In this document: in pieces, positions 7,235 to 14,862 of the stretch
Layout of the letters: every line of letters starts with the position of its first letter
How positions within the stretch are numbered: the first letter of the stretch is position 1
DNA from: a virus
Virus record (IMG/VR): IMGVR_UViG_3300036985_006963
Location: 1 to 21,732 of that record
DNA: 21,732 nt
Reading direction: 5' to 3' (one strand)
Position numbers and translations under genes: made by a program
The notes under the pieces: model-generated
Seen by the model: only the letters and a program-made list of their open reading frames with translations
Told to the model about the DNA's origin: nothing
Databases searched by the model: none

Positions 7235-8677
7235 ATGAAGACTGACTTCTCCAGCCCCTTCATGCAGGCGGCGATCCTCAAGAACCCGGGGCAGACCACC
7301 GAGCAGCGATTCTCCTTATCGGTCAACAGCAACCAATCGAACCCACAGTCCTTGCTGCCCGTCGCACTCACGGGGATGACGGGAGGCGAGAAGGATGGCG
7401 ACCCGCTGTTCGCCAGCACTCTTTCCTACCTGTCGTCGGTGACTGTCTCGATGGACTTGGGAGGAGTGCCGACCATCGATGTTGTCCTGACGCCAACTCT
7501 GGAAGACGCGCGGAAGATCCTCGACTCGACGCTGCTTGAATACCCGCTCAGTGCAATCGAAGTGACCCTCGGCTACTCCACGGGATCGGAGGGAGTGACA
7601 TCGACGCCGCCGTTCCAAGGAATTCTTCAGCCGCCCGAAGCGAACTTCGGGACTGACGTGACCATCACTCTGAAGGGTGTCGGCACTGCAGGCTACTACC
7701 TCGGTGCCACAGGTGCGACGGGTGTAGTGGAGAAGAAGACCCGGCAGGAACACATCATCAGCCTCGTCAATAAGATGGGAGGCGAAGTCCAGACCAACAC
7801 CGGGGACTGGATTCTCGACGCTGCTGCTTTGAGTGCGCTGAATGAGGAAGTTGCACTGGTCAACGCTGGAAAATCCTACCTACACGTCATCTCGCAGCTG
7901 GCGCGTGCTTCGGGTTGTTGGGTCAACACCTTCGATGGGAAAGACGGCTTCCGAAAACTGAGACTCATTTCTCAGGTTGAGATGATGCTGCAGGCCCCCT
8001 TGGCGCTTCTCACTCTCTACGACTTCGGCGGAGAAATCGGGTCTTCAATCGCGAATCGGGCGATCTACCCGATTCTCTCCATCTCCGTCGGTGAGGGCTT
8101 GTCAGCAATCTTCCTGTCTGGATGGGCCAAGACCCTTCAGATGAAGAAGATCAACCAGACTACTCAGGAGTCTGTCGAGACCGCTGCAACCCCCAAAGAC
8201 GCTACGGTATCTGGCGGAGAAGACGCTCAGACAGGCGTCGACACTACGTCAAACAAGATCTCGACGGTCGTGGCTCCCACGCAGGATGACGACTCCCCGA
8301 CGGAGAAGCTCGCCCTTGAACAGCTTGCTGGAATGACTTCGCTTGGGAATTCGGTCGGCCTGCAGCTCGACATCGAAACGCTCGGGCTTCCAGATGCCAT
8401 CCCCGGCAACATGTACGACGTGAGAGGAGTCAGTAAGCGCATCGACGGCTTCTATGTTTGTCACGCACTGAAGCACTCGATGTCAGCGTCTGGGTTCACC
8501 ACGTCGCTCACGCTCATCCAGAACAGCCAGCTGATGGTGCAAGCGATCCTCAACAAGATCTCTCCACGAGGGAAAAACGAAAATCAACCTGTTCCGAACG
8601 CGACTGGAACAGAATCTCAGCTGCGGCTGGCGGACGTTGTTGTGGTAGAGGCTGTCGTCGAGAGCGGTGTTGCATGA
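7235..8677 (+). CDS. Baseplate hub protein, gpD/gp27-like
   Basis: 480-aa hub subunit that connects the tube to the spike. ATG at 7235 follows GGAGGG. Features consistent with the gpD/gp27 hub fold: an early strand region with IEVTLGYS (about residues 108-115) and FQGILQPPEANFGTDVTITLKG (about 129-150); a middle domain with SYLHVISQLARASGCWV; and a C-terminal domain with IPGNMYDVRGVSKRIDGFYVCHALKHSMSASGFTTSLTL, the usual closing pattern of late-control-D-like hubs. A Thr/Asp/Gln-rich linker (about 301-366) separates the last two parts. The stop overlaps the start of the spike gene (ATGA), implying translational coupling and matching amounts of hub and spike. Assigned from pattern and gene order. 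Confidence 0.82.
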   Translation: MKTDFSSPFMQAAILKNPGQTTEQRFSLSVNSNQSNPQSLLPVALTGMTGGEKDGDPLFASTLSYLSSVTVSMDLGGVPTIDVVLTPTLEDARKILDSTLLEYPLSAIEVTLGYSTGSEGVTSTPPFQGILQPPEANFGTDVTITLKGVGTAGYYLGATGATGVVEKKTRQEHIISLVNKMGGEVQTNTGDWILDAAALSALNEEVALVNAGKSYLHVISQLARASGCWVNTFDGKDGFRKLRLISQVEMMLQAPLALLTLYDFGGEIGSSIANRAIYPILSISVGEGLSAIFLSGWAKTLQMKKINQTTQESVETAATPKDATVSGGEDAQTGVDTTSNKISTVVAPTQDDDSPTEKLALEQLAGMTSLGNSVGLQLDIETLGLPDAIPGNMYDVRGVSKRIDGFYVCHALKHSMSASGFTTSLTLIQNSQLMVQAILNKISPRGKNENQPVPNATGTESQLRLADVVVVEAVVESGVA

Positions 8678-9549
8678 GCCTGAGCTTCGAGAGCTTCTAC
8701 GAGTGGCTGCAGAACTACGGCCTTGAACCACATTTGGTGTTCTACGGCACCTACTTGGCGCGCGTTACGTCGGTAACCGACCCCACGAAGCAGGGGCGCA
8801 TTCAAGTCTTGTGTGAGGAGGTCGGTAACGACAACCCTCCGGACATCTGGGCGTACCCGGCGTTCGCAGGTGGCGGGCCCGATCGAGGTTGGTTCTGGCC
8901 CCCGGAGGTTGGAGACGTCGTGTGGATTGCCTATCCACGCGGTCGGTTGACAGGCCGACCCATCTACTTCGGCGGCTTCTCTGCGCAGGGAAAGCTGCCA
9001 CCTGAGCTTGGCTACCCGGCGGCGGACGGCTCGGTTCCCACCCGTCGAGGCTTCGTGACCCGCATGGGCCACTCCTTCGTCCTCAACGACGAGAGCGGTT
9101 CCGAGGACGTGACGCTGACGTGGCGAAAGCCAACGGCGCAACCTGTTGGGAATGACAGCGCAGCTCGGGACGGAGACAACGCCTTCCTCCAGTTCACCAA
9201 GGACGGCGCGGTCAAGCTGCAGGCAGCGAATGAGTCGTCGGTCGTCATCGACACGGTGGGGAAGAAGATCACCATCACGGACAAGGACAACTCGAACACG
9301 ATCACCATCGACGCAGGCGGGGTGACCATCAAGACCACCCAGAAAGTCGTGATCGACGGGGCATCTGAGTTTTCCGCCAAAGCCGCCGCCGTGAACCTTG
9401 GGAACCTTCCGACAGAACCCGCAGTGCTCGGGCAGCAGCTTTTGACGTGGCTCAACACGCACACCCACGCGACCGGCGTTGGGCCCTCCAGCCCTCCAGT
9501 CGCTCCTGCAACCCCGGCGTTGCTGTCGACAGTCGTGAAGGTCAAGTGA
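8674..9549 (+). CDS. Baseplate central spike, gp5/gpV-like, no lysozyme domain
   Basis: 291-aa membrane-piercing spike. The start is ATG at 8674, which overlaps the hub stop (ATGA); more upstream starts in this frame lie deep inside the hub gene. Residues 22-110 form an OB-fold pattern (YLARVTSVTDPTKQGRIQV; GWFWPPEVGDVVWIAYPRG). Residues 160-235 are short beta repeats (KKITITDKDNSNTITIDAGGV), as expected for a triple-stranded beta-helix. H263-T-H265 in LNTHTHATG near the C-terminus fits the HxH motif that holds iron at the spike tip of P2 gpV and phi92 gp138. No lysozyme domain is present, unlike T4 gp5. The 26 residues after HxH (GVGPSSPPVAP...) are unusual for a pointed tip and may fold back. 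Confidence 0.88.
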   Translation: MSLSFESFYEWLQNYGLEPHLVFYGTYLARVTSVTDPTKQGRIQVLCEEVGNDNPPDIWAYPAFAGGGPDRGWFWPPEVGDVVWIAYPRGRLTGRPIYFGGFSAQGKLPPELGYPAADGSVPTRRGFVTRMGHSFVLNDESGSEDVTLTWRKPTAQPVGNDSAARDGDNAFLQFTKDGAVKLQAANESSVVIDTVGKKITITDKDNSNTITIDAGGVTIKTTQKVVIDGASEFSAKAAAVNLGNLPTEPAVLGQQLLTWLNTHTHATGVGPSSPPVAPATPALLSTVVKVK

Positions 9550-9552
9550 ACT

Positions 9553-10038
9553 GTGCCTCTTGACCCTTCGGTTCTTTTCAACGCCCTGCTCAAGCTGTCG
9601 ACCACGGACAAGCCTCCGGATGCGTTCACCGCAGCCAGTCGGGTCGCGTCGGCCTACCGCGAGTATGCCGCCGCCGCCTCTTCCCTTGGTTTCCCGCTGG
9701 TGACTCCGGGCCCCGGTGTGGTCACGATGGACGTGGCCCTCGGGTCGGCTTTTGCGGTGCTTCCGGGGGCTCCTCCGGTGGTCGCTGCAGGCTTCGTCTC
9801 GATGATCACCCTCTTTTGGACCGGTGCCATCTTCGCAGGCGTCCCACTCCCCGGTGTGGCAGCTCCCCCTGTCCTCGCCCCCGCCATGCTGCCCATCCTG
9901 ACGGCTCTCTTGGTGGTGCCGAATCCCGCTGAAGTCTACGCCGCAGCCGTTGCCACTGCGCTCCACACTGCCACCTTGAGCACGCTCGTCACGTTTCCAC
10001 AGCCATCTGGCCCGCCCATCATCGGGCCGGTGGTGTGA
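9553..10038 (+). CDS. Unknown Pro/Ala-rich hydrophobic protein next to the spike
   Basis: 161 aa, GTG start at 9553, 3 nt after the spike stop; there is only a weak upstream AAGG, so coupling to the spike gene is likely. Residues 1-45 look helical and ordinary (FNALLKLSTTDKPPDAFTAASRVASAYREY). From about residue 46 the protein is very rich in Ala, Pro, Val, Gly and Leu, with almost no charge apart from a short stretch near residues 118-124. It includes hydrophobic stretches (FVSMITLFWTGAIFAGV, about 82-98; LAPAMLPILTALLVV, about 107-121) broken by prolines. No family was recognised. Its position between spike and gp25 suggests a baseplate or spike-associated part. The hydrophobic stretches are short and Pro-rich, so real membrane insertion is doubtful unless it is used during ejection. 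Confidence 0.72.
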   Translation: MPLDPSVLFNALLKLSTTDKPPDAFTAASRVASAYREYAAAASSLGFPLVTPGPGVVTMDVALGSAFAVLPGAPPVVAAGFVSMITLFWTGAIFAGVPLPGVAAPPVLAPAMLPILTALLVVPNPAEVYAAAVATALHTATLSTLVTFPQPSGPPIIGPVV

Positions 10039-10051
10039 ACGAGCAGATACG

Positions 10052-10059
10052 TCTAGGAT
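10052..10059 (+). promoter_or_regulatory. Promoter-like TCTAGGAT element upstream of gp25 gene
   Basis: TAGGAT (10054-10059) fits an actinobacterial -10 box and lies 24 nt before the start codon in a 45-nt gap. It is separate from the Shine-Dalgarno AAGGAGG (10069-10075). The TCTAGG core recurs at 10481, 12674 and 21208. No convincing -35 box is seen upstream. Confidence 0.4.
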
Positions 10060-10076
10060 GCAGTACCCAAGGAGGC

Positions 10077-10090
10077 GGACCATATGGCCC
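10077..10090. promoter_or_regulatory. Near-palindrome GGACCATATGGCCC (site 2)
   Basis: Exact reverse complement of site 1 (2012-2025). It overlaps the ATG (10084) of the gp25-like gene and lies directly after its Shine-Dalgarno. A protein or RNA structure here could block ribosome entry. Part of the match is forced by the start codon, but the flanking bases on both sides are not. Confidence 0.35.
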
Positions 10091-10467
10091 TGATGGCGTT
10101 CTACAGAGGCGTGGCTTTCCCCTTCCAGAAGGGCTCCCAGAGTCTTCCTGCTGCCACCTTCGATGACGACCTCGTCCGGATGTCTCTGCAGCAGATCCTG
10201 CAGACTCAGCGAGGCGAGCGTCCGATGCGCCCTCAATTCGGGTGCGACATGCAGCAGTACGTCTTCGAGAACAACGATGACATTCTAACGCAGATTATCA
10301 GGTCTGAAATTTCAACGACGATCGCTCGATGGGAGCCTCGGGCTCGGCTCGACAACATCTCATTCACCCGCGACGAAGCATTTGTGACCGTTCTGATCGA
10401 GTACACAGTGGTCGCCACAGGGACTACTGGCGCTTTCCCAGTCGCCATTCCAACCGCCGCCCCGTAG
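10084..10467 (+). CDS. Baseplate wedge protein, gp25-like
   Basis: 127-aa wedge protein of the gp25 family, which starts sheath polymerisation at the baseplate in phage tails and related contractile machines. ATG at 10084 has a strong Shine-Dalgarno (AAGGAGG). The family pattern is clear: VRMSLQQILQTQRGERPMRPQFGCDMQQYVFENND (about residues 32-66), then a helix (ILTQIIRSEISTTIARWEPR) and two strands (LDNISFTRDEAFVTVLIEYTV). The ERPMRPQFG core corresponds to the conserved E-R-x-M-x-P-x-F-G segment. Length is normal for the family. It is followed by the J-type wedge gene, the standard gp25-gp6 order. Confidence 0.93.
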   Translation: MALMAFYRGVAFPFQKGSQSLPAATFDDDLVRMSLQQILQTQRGERPMRPQFGCDMQQYVFENNDDILTQIIRSEISTTIARWEPRARLDNISFTRDEAFVTVLIEYTVVATGTTGAFPVAIPTAAP

Positions 10468-10500
10468 AACGGTCCGATCCTCTAGGAAGCAGGTTCTCGT

Positions 10501-12678
10501 ATGGCGAACTCGACAACAGCGGTCGCCGCTCTCAACAAAGTTCAGTACGTCGGGCTCGACTTCCCGACGATCTTCGATGACCTGCGCTCTGAGCTTCAGA
10601 CGAAGTTTGCTGCTGAGTTCAACGACTTTGCCCTCTCCAGCCTCGCCATCATGCTGTTGGACATCTCGGCGTATGGCCTCGACTCCCTTGCATTCTATCT
10701 CGACCGCCGTGCCTCCGACTCGTACCTCGACACGGCGCAGACTCGGAAGGCTGTGTCGCGCCTCACAAGGCAGCTCGGCTACAAGATGGGTGGCGCTGTC
10801 AGCTCATCCACCGACGTCGTCGTCAGCATATCGAACCCTGTCAACTTCACAGTCACGATCCCAGTTGGCTTCCAGTTTCTGGGCCCCAACAACCTGATCT
10901 TCGAGACCGCAGAGGCTGTGACGTTCGCCCCTCGGCAGAACTCCCCGCAGACTATCCCGATCTACGAAGGGGAGAGCCTCTCTGAGTCGTTCGTTGGCGA
11001 CGGTACTGCAAGCCAAGTCTTCAACCTCCGCAACGTCCCGTCAGGGAAGAACGTGGTGCAGGGGTCTGTGTCTGTTCTCGTCAACGGTGCCCCCTACGCG
11101 GAGGCTGACTTCCTCCCCGTCACAGGTGGGCAGTTCTTCGAGGTCGGCTACAGCGACGACCCGACGACGGTTCGCTTCGGGGACGGCACGGTCGCGCAGA
11201 CCGATATTCCCGGGCCGAACTCCACGATCGCTGTCACCTACATCGCCGCCACAGGGCTTGCTGGGCAGGTGACTGCGAACACCATCACGAAGGTTGCCAA
11301 GCCGCTCGTCGTTAGTTTTCAGACCATCGCCTTGTCCATCACGAACCCTGAAGGTGCGGTCGGTGGAGACAATCCAGAGTCGCTTGAACGAGCGAAGTAC
11401 CTCGCGGGGCAGGTCTACAAGAGCCGCCAAGTCGCGGTGACCCGCAGCGACTACGTGGCCCTCTCCTCGGCGTTTGCTGACCCTCTCTTCGGGCGTGTGG
11501 CTGCGTCACAGGCGTACTCGACCCGCTCCGCCGATAGCGACCTTGAACTCCAGAGCCTCCTGCAGGACGTCCGCAACATCGTGGCTCCAGTGGCGACCAC
11601 GGTGGACGCACAGCTGCTGGCGCTGGGCGTGGACACAGCGACCATCACGGCTGCGAATCTCACGATCACGACGGGCATCGCGGACATCGGTGTCCTCAAC
11701 ACGGGTGCAACGGGAACCATCACCACCACGATCTCGACTCTGAACTCCGCCAGCAATCGCGCGGTCCTTGCGAGCAGCCGTTGCAACGACGGGCTGGTCA
11801 CGCTCGGGCCCATCCCGGTTGCCGCAACAGACCAACTCACATCGGCGACCAAAACAGCTTTGCAAGGGCTCTTCACGAACATCAACATCGACCTCGTGAC
11901 GATGCAGTCGCAGATCGACTCGTCCGTGGTGTCCTGCGGAGACGTGCAAGACGACCTGCTTGCAGTCGGCCTCGCCCCAACGACTCCCGACTCCATCCTG
12001 CTGGCACAGACCAACGCAGTCGTCGCATCCGATGCGGCGGTCATCAACATCGACACGGTCGTCTCGCCAGCCATCACGGCAGCGGTGTTCCCCTTCGAGC
12101 CCGGTGGGATTGGTGTCGGTACCATCAACGGTACGCTCGACGAGATCGAAGCCCACGTGGATGCGATCCTGTCCGCGAACTGCTCCGCGAACCTCGTCAC
12201 GGTCCCGATCCTCACTCGGGACGCGAGCGGCTTCTACGTCGCCCCCAGCCTCGGTCTCAAACTGAGCCTGCAGACCTACCTCGACGCCCGGAAAGCAGTG
12301 ACGCAGACAGTGCAGGTCGTCTCGGGAGAGCGGTCCCTGATCTACGCCATCCTCGATGTCCAGATCGGCGTCCGCCCCGGCTTCAGCGAGCAAGTGGCCC
12401 GGCTTGCAGTTGAGTCGGTGCTGGACAACCTGCTCAAGAATCGACTGTTCGGTAGTTCGCTGTACCGTTCCGAGATCACTGATGGTGCGCTGACGGTTGC
12501 AGGAGTGGCCTTCGTGAACCCGACCATCGTCGGGTACCTGACAGCGGACAGCCCGGTCATCCCCCTCACGACGAAGCTGGATTCCTTCGGCAACCTCATC
12601 ATCCTCGACAGCGAGGTCGTGACCAAGGACTCCTTCGTTGTAACCTCCGTCCTCTACACTGGTCCTTCCGCCGTCTAG
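10501..12678 (+). CDS. Baseplate J / gp6-like wedge protein with large insertion
   Basis: 725-aa wedge component that with gp25 and the gpI-like protein forms the baseplate periphery. ATG at 10501 follows AGG at 10491-10493. The N-terminal part (1-340) is typical: FALSSLAIMLLDISAYGLDSLAFYLDRRASDSYLDTA (about 40-76), LTRQLGYKMG, and later PESLERAKYLAGQVYKSRQVAVTRSDYVALSSAF, the usual end of a J domain. The C-terminal part resumes at about 565 with VPILTRDASGFYVAPSLGLKL, then QTVQVVSGERSLIYAILDVQIGVRPGF and NRLFGSSLYRSEI. Between about 343 and 565 lies a Thr/Ala/Asp-rich segment, mostly helical-looking, with three Cys (CNDG, SCGD, NCSA). This makes the protein longer than most J proteins and may be an exposed decoration domain. 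Frame and family are secure; the role of the insertion is unknown. Confidence 0.9.
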   Translation: MANSTTAVAALNKVQYVGLDFPTIFDDLRSELQTKFAAEFNDFALSSLAIMLLDISAYGLDSLAFYLDRRASDSYLDTAQTRKAVSRLTRQLGYKMGGAVSSSTDVVVSISNPVNFTVTIPVGFQFLGPNNLIFETAEAVTFAPRQNSPQTIPIYEGESLSESFVGDGTASQVFNLRNVPSGKNVVQGSVSVLVNGAPYAEADFLPVTGGQFFEVGYSDDPTTVRFGDGTVAQTDIPGPNSTIAVTYIAATGLAGQVTANTITKVAKPLVVSFQTIALSITNPEGAVGGDNPESLERAKYLAGQVYKSRQVAVTRSDYVALSSAFADPLFGRVAASQAYSTRSADSDLELQSLLQDVRNIVAPVATTVDAQLLALGVDTATITAANLTITTGIADIGVLNTGATGTITTTISTLNSASNRAVLASSRCNDGLVTLGPIPVAATDQLTSATKTALQGLFTNINIDLVTMQSQIDSSVVSCGDVQDDLLAVGLAPTTPDSILLAQTNAVVASDAAVINIDTVVSPAITAAVFPFEPGGIGVGTINGTLDEIEAHVDAILSANCSANLVTVPILTRDASGFYVAPSLGLKLSLQTYLDARKAVTQTVQVVSGERSLIYAILDVQIGVRPGFSEQVARLAVESVLDNLLKNRLFGSSLYRSEITDGALTVAGVAFVNPTIVGYLTADSPVIPLTTKLDSFGNLIILDSEVVTKDSFVVTSVLYTGPSAV

Positions 12679-12698
12679 GCGACCGAAACGAGCATCGC

Positions 12699-13754
12699 AT
12701 GTCCACCAGTCCTCGCATGCAGTGGCCGTATCCTCGCGATGGCGAGGATCCTTGGTACTCGTCTTTTGAGGACATGGTTCGGGCTGAGGACGCCTCGGTC
12801 TTCGCGCTGCACGACGAGAAGAACATCATCCTGTCGGGCGGCGGGGTCATCTCATGGGACGCGACCCTCAACACTGTGACGTGGGCGCTGCCCATCGTCT
12901 TGAACTCCTCGCAGTCTGGCTATGCGGAGACCATCCCCGCAGGGAACCTGACGACGGTCGTGAACGACGGTGCGCTCGGGTACGTCCTTTTCCAGCCATC
13001 CCCGCAAGCCCCTGTCACCCTTGTTCTCGCGTCGGCGGACGTGCTGCCTCCGTCTGAGGTCGACAGCACCTTCGTTCTTTTCCGACGGCGTCAGAACAAA
13101 CTGTACTGGCGCAACGGCCAAGTGCTGAACGACGGTGCCGCACTGCCCATCATCGACGCCCCGGGCGGAGGTGGCGGTGTGACCGCTGTCACGGCCTTGG
13201 CTCCTATCAATTCGAGCGGTGGCGCATCGCCGATTATCTCGCTGACAGGCATCGTGCCTGTTGCGAACGGAGGGACAGGCTTGGCGGTGCCCGGTGCCGT
13301 GGGGAACGTGCTCACCTCCACAGGTGCGGCATGGGTTTCCGCACCTTCCGCAGGCGGAGGAACCACTCTGCTGACGCTCGACACGTCGCTCCTGACTCTT
13401 GGAGACGTTGCACGAATTTCAGGGAACGGCGTCGCCTCGTCCGCGAACGCAACGGTGATTGGAACCGCACGCGCAGTCGGAATCGTCCACACCGTAGGTG
13501 GGCCCGGGGTCGGGAAGGTGCAACCGATCGCCAGCTACGCAACTGCGAACTTCATTGCTGGACTGACCTTGGCCGCAGGCGACCCGGTCTACGTCTCTCT
13601 CACCTCAGGGAAGCTCACGAATAACGTCACCGGCTTCGCACCGGGTACCGTCGTGACCGAAGTCGGCATCGTCGATGACGCCTCTGCGTACAGCAGCCCC
13701 TTGTTCCTCACTGCTTCGGTTGCCTTGTCGATCAAGGGGACTACGATTGTGTGA
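12699..13754 (+). CDS. Tail fibre-like virion protein
   Basis: 351 aa; ATG at 12699 with a weak GAG. Residues 1-145 (MQWPYPRDGEDPWYSSFEDMVRAEDASVFA...) look like a compact attachment domain with beta strands (FVLFRRRQNKLYWRNGQVLNDG). Residues 150-157 are a Gly-rich hinge (PGGGGGV). The following NGGTGL...GNVLTSTGAAWVSAP is a pattern common in phage tail fibres and other trimeric beta-structured virion proteins. The C-terminal part has a LDTSLLTLGDVARISGNGVASSANAT module and AGDPVYVSLTSGKLTNN, also seen in virion surface proteins. No chaperone domain was recognised. Likely a short fibre or baseplate appendage; receptor binding is an inference. Confidence 0.75.
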   Translation: MSTSPRMQWPYPRDGEDPWYSSFEDMVRAEDASVFALHDEKNIILSGGGVISWDATLNTVTWALPIVLNSSQSGYAETIPAGNLTTVVNDGALGYVLFQPSPQAPVTLVLASADVLPPSEVDSTFVLFRRRQNKLYWRNGQVLNDGAALPIIDAPGGGGGVTAVTALAPINSSGGASPIISLTGIVPVANGGTGLAVPGAVGNVLTSTGAAWVSAPSAGGGTTLLTLDTSLLTLGDVARISGNGVASSANATVIGTARAVGIVHTVGGPGVGKVQPIASYATANFIAGLTLAAGDPVYVSLTSGKLTNNVTGFAPGTVVTEVGIVDDASAYSSPLFLTASVALSIKGTTIV

Positions 13755-13756
13755 TG

Positions 13757-13779
13757 TTGACTTAGGCGTAGTCTGGTAT
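13757..13779 (+). promoter_or_regulatory. Promoter-like region TTGACT with AGTCTGGTAT
   Basis: TTGACT (13757-13762) and AGTCTGGTAT (13770-13779) lie in the 53-nt gap before the 116-aa protein. The second part resembles the AGTAKGGTAC element at 1966 and 15287. The spacing between the two boxes is too short for a standard -35/-10 pair, so only the shared element and the gap position support a promoter. Confidence 0.3.
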
Positions 13780-13807
13780 GGACACGCACCCCTCTGCTGG
13801 AGATCAC

Positions 13808-14158
13808 ATGTTGTCTGAAACTCCCATCGCCCCCGAAGTCTCTGAAGCCACCGAGACCGTCACCAACCCACCCAAGGCGATCACCCTCGCCGTTGGTGAG
13901 TCGACTCCGGTCGACCAAGCCCAGCTGGACCTCATCCTCCCCACCGAACGGCAGCTGCACCAGCTTCTCCTGAACCTCGGCGCTCACACGGAGAAGGCTC
14001 ACCAAGAGTCGATCCTGCTCCAAGCAAATGTTCAAGCCGCTCGCAAGCAGTTCGAGGAGGCCATCAAGGCCGCAGGCATCGCCACCGGCCTGAACTTCAA
14101 CGGCGACTTCATCTACAGCTACAACAACGAATTCCGCAGCTTCACTCGAACAAAGTAG
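13808..14158 (+). CDS. Small unknown protein with predicted coiled coil
   Basis: 116 aa from ATG at 13808, chosen because GGAG (13799-13802) lies 5 nt upstream; an in-frame ATG at 13778 has no Shine-Dalgarno and overlaps a promoter-like element. Residues 1-35 are Pro/Thr/Glu-rich and probably disordered. Residues 36-85 (LDLILPTERQLHQLLLNLGAHTEKAHQESILLQANVQAARKQFEEAIKAAG in parts) have heptad-like hydrophobic spacing typical of a coiled coil. The end (FNGDFIYSYNNEFRSFTRTK) is aromatic-rich. No family recognised. Strong preference for C-ending codons suggests good expression. First of four small genes placed between the fibre-like and gpI-like genes; a small virion or assembly protein is possible. 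Confidence 0.7.
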   Translation: MLSETPIAPEVSEATETVTNPPKAITLAVGESTPVDQAQLDLILPTERQLHQLLLNLGAHTEKAHQESILLQANVQAARKQFEEAIKAAGIATGLNFNGDFIYSYNNEFRSFTRTK

Positions 14159-14164
14159 GTTTCA

Positions 14165-14527
14165 GTGACCGACACCGAGAAGCACGTCTCAAAAACTATG
14201 GAGATGGGCCTCGGAGAAGCCGTCAGGCGGCTGCTGCAGGTTGAGATCCTGCGGCAGCATGGCTTGGTGAACATCTCCGACTCCATGAAGGAGGAACGCG
14301 ACCTGATCTTCGCGGCCCTCAACACGCACAAGCTGCATCTCGGCTTCGACTGCGACGGCGACGACCAGCCTGACACCGTCGAGATCTTTGCCAAGAGCGC
14401 GGCTACGGCCTGCTGTCGGTTGGTCCCCATCGACACCAGCCGTGTCGCTCCGGCGGCGACTTCCCGGCGGGCTGCCCCCGCCGGAACGTCCCGGCGGAAG
14501 AAAACTGTTTCCGAGGAGAAGCTCTGA
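14165..14527 (+). CDS. Small unknown protein with basic Ser/Arg-Ala-Pro tail
   Basis: 120 aa, GTG start at 14165 with a weak AGG five nt upstream. Residues 1-80 are charged and helical (GLGEAVRRLLQVEILRQHG; DSMKEERDLIFAALNTHK), with an acidic patch FDCDGDDQPDTVEIF. From about residue 92 the sequence changes to three short basic repeats (TSRVAPAA, TSRRAAPAG, TSRRKKT), presumably a flexible nucleic-acid- or membrane-binding tail. No family recognised. The stop overlaps the ATG of the next gene (TGATG), so its translation is coupled to the membrane protein that follows. Confidence 0.68.
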   Translation: MTDTEKHVSKTMEMGLGEAVRRLLQVEILRQHGLVNISDSMKEERDLIFAALNTHKLHLGFDCDGDDQPDTVEIFAKSAATACCRLVPIDTSRVAPAATSRRAAPAGTSRRKKTVSEEKL

Positions 14528-14847
14528 TGCCTGCTCTGATCGACCTGTTGCTCTGCTACGGCCTGTGCTTCGGCTTGATGAACAAGGTCGACGTGCTCCG
14601 CAAGGTGAACTTCTTCGACCGGATGCTCTCGTGCTCGTACTGCACGGGATTTCACGCAGGTTGGCTCGGGTGGCTCTTGGCTCGGGTCATCTATGGGCTG
14701 CCCGTGAGCCCCTCGATGCCTCTTCCTGAAGCGTTGGCAGCCACCTTCGGTCCTGCAGCAATCTGGGCGTTCGCTTCGGCAGGATTCTGCTACGTTGTGG
14801 ATGTCATTTCCCAGCTCGCCGAGGGGTGGGTTCCTCGCGAGAAGTGA
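14527..14847 (+). CDS. DUF1360-like small membrane protein
   Basis: 106 aa. ATG at 14527 shares a base with the previous stop and follows GAGGAGA at 7-nt spacing. Three hydrophobic segments are visible (about 3-18, 41-61 and 77-97). The C36-S-Y-C39-T-G-F-H-A-G-W sequence after the first segment matches the C-x-Y-C-x-G-F-x-x-G motif of DUF1360 proteins, a family found in some phages and in Bacillus sporulation protein YjcA (recalled, not searched). Function unknown; inner-membrane location predicted, with the Cys pair near the membrane edge. A membrane protein gene inside a tail operon is unexpected: exclusion of other phages or a lysis-related role are possibilities without direct support. 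Confidence 0.75.
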   Translation: MPALIDLLLCYGLCFGLMNKVDVLRKVNFFDRMLSCSYCTGFHAGWLGWLLARVIYGLPVSPSMPLPEALAATFGPAAIWAFASAGFCYVVDVISQLAEGWVPREK

Positions 14848-14862
14848 CTGACTGGAGCCTCC

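Noticed and set aside
8617-10236. A 539-codon open frame on the - strand opposite the spike, unknown and gp25 genes
   Set aside because: It runs antisense to three well-supported genes, and its translation is rich in Arg, His, Gly and Asp with no domain pattern. In GC-rich DNA with C/G-ending codons, the complementary frame often lacks stops.
13778-13807. Upstream ATG as the start of the small coiled-coil protein
   Set aside because: No Shine-Dalgarno before it, and it overlaps a promoter-like element; the ATG at 13808 has GGAG at ideal spacing.
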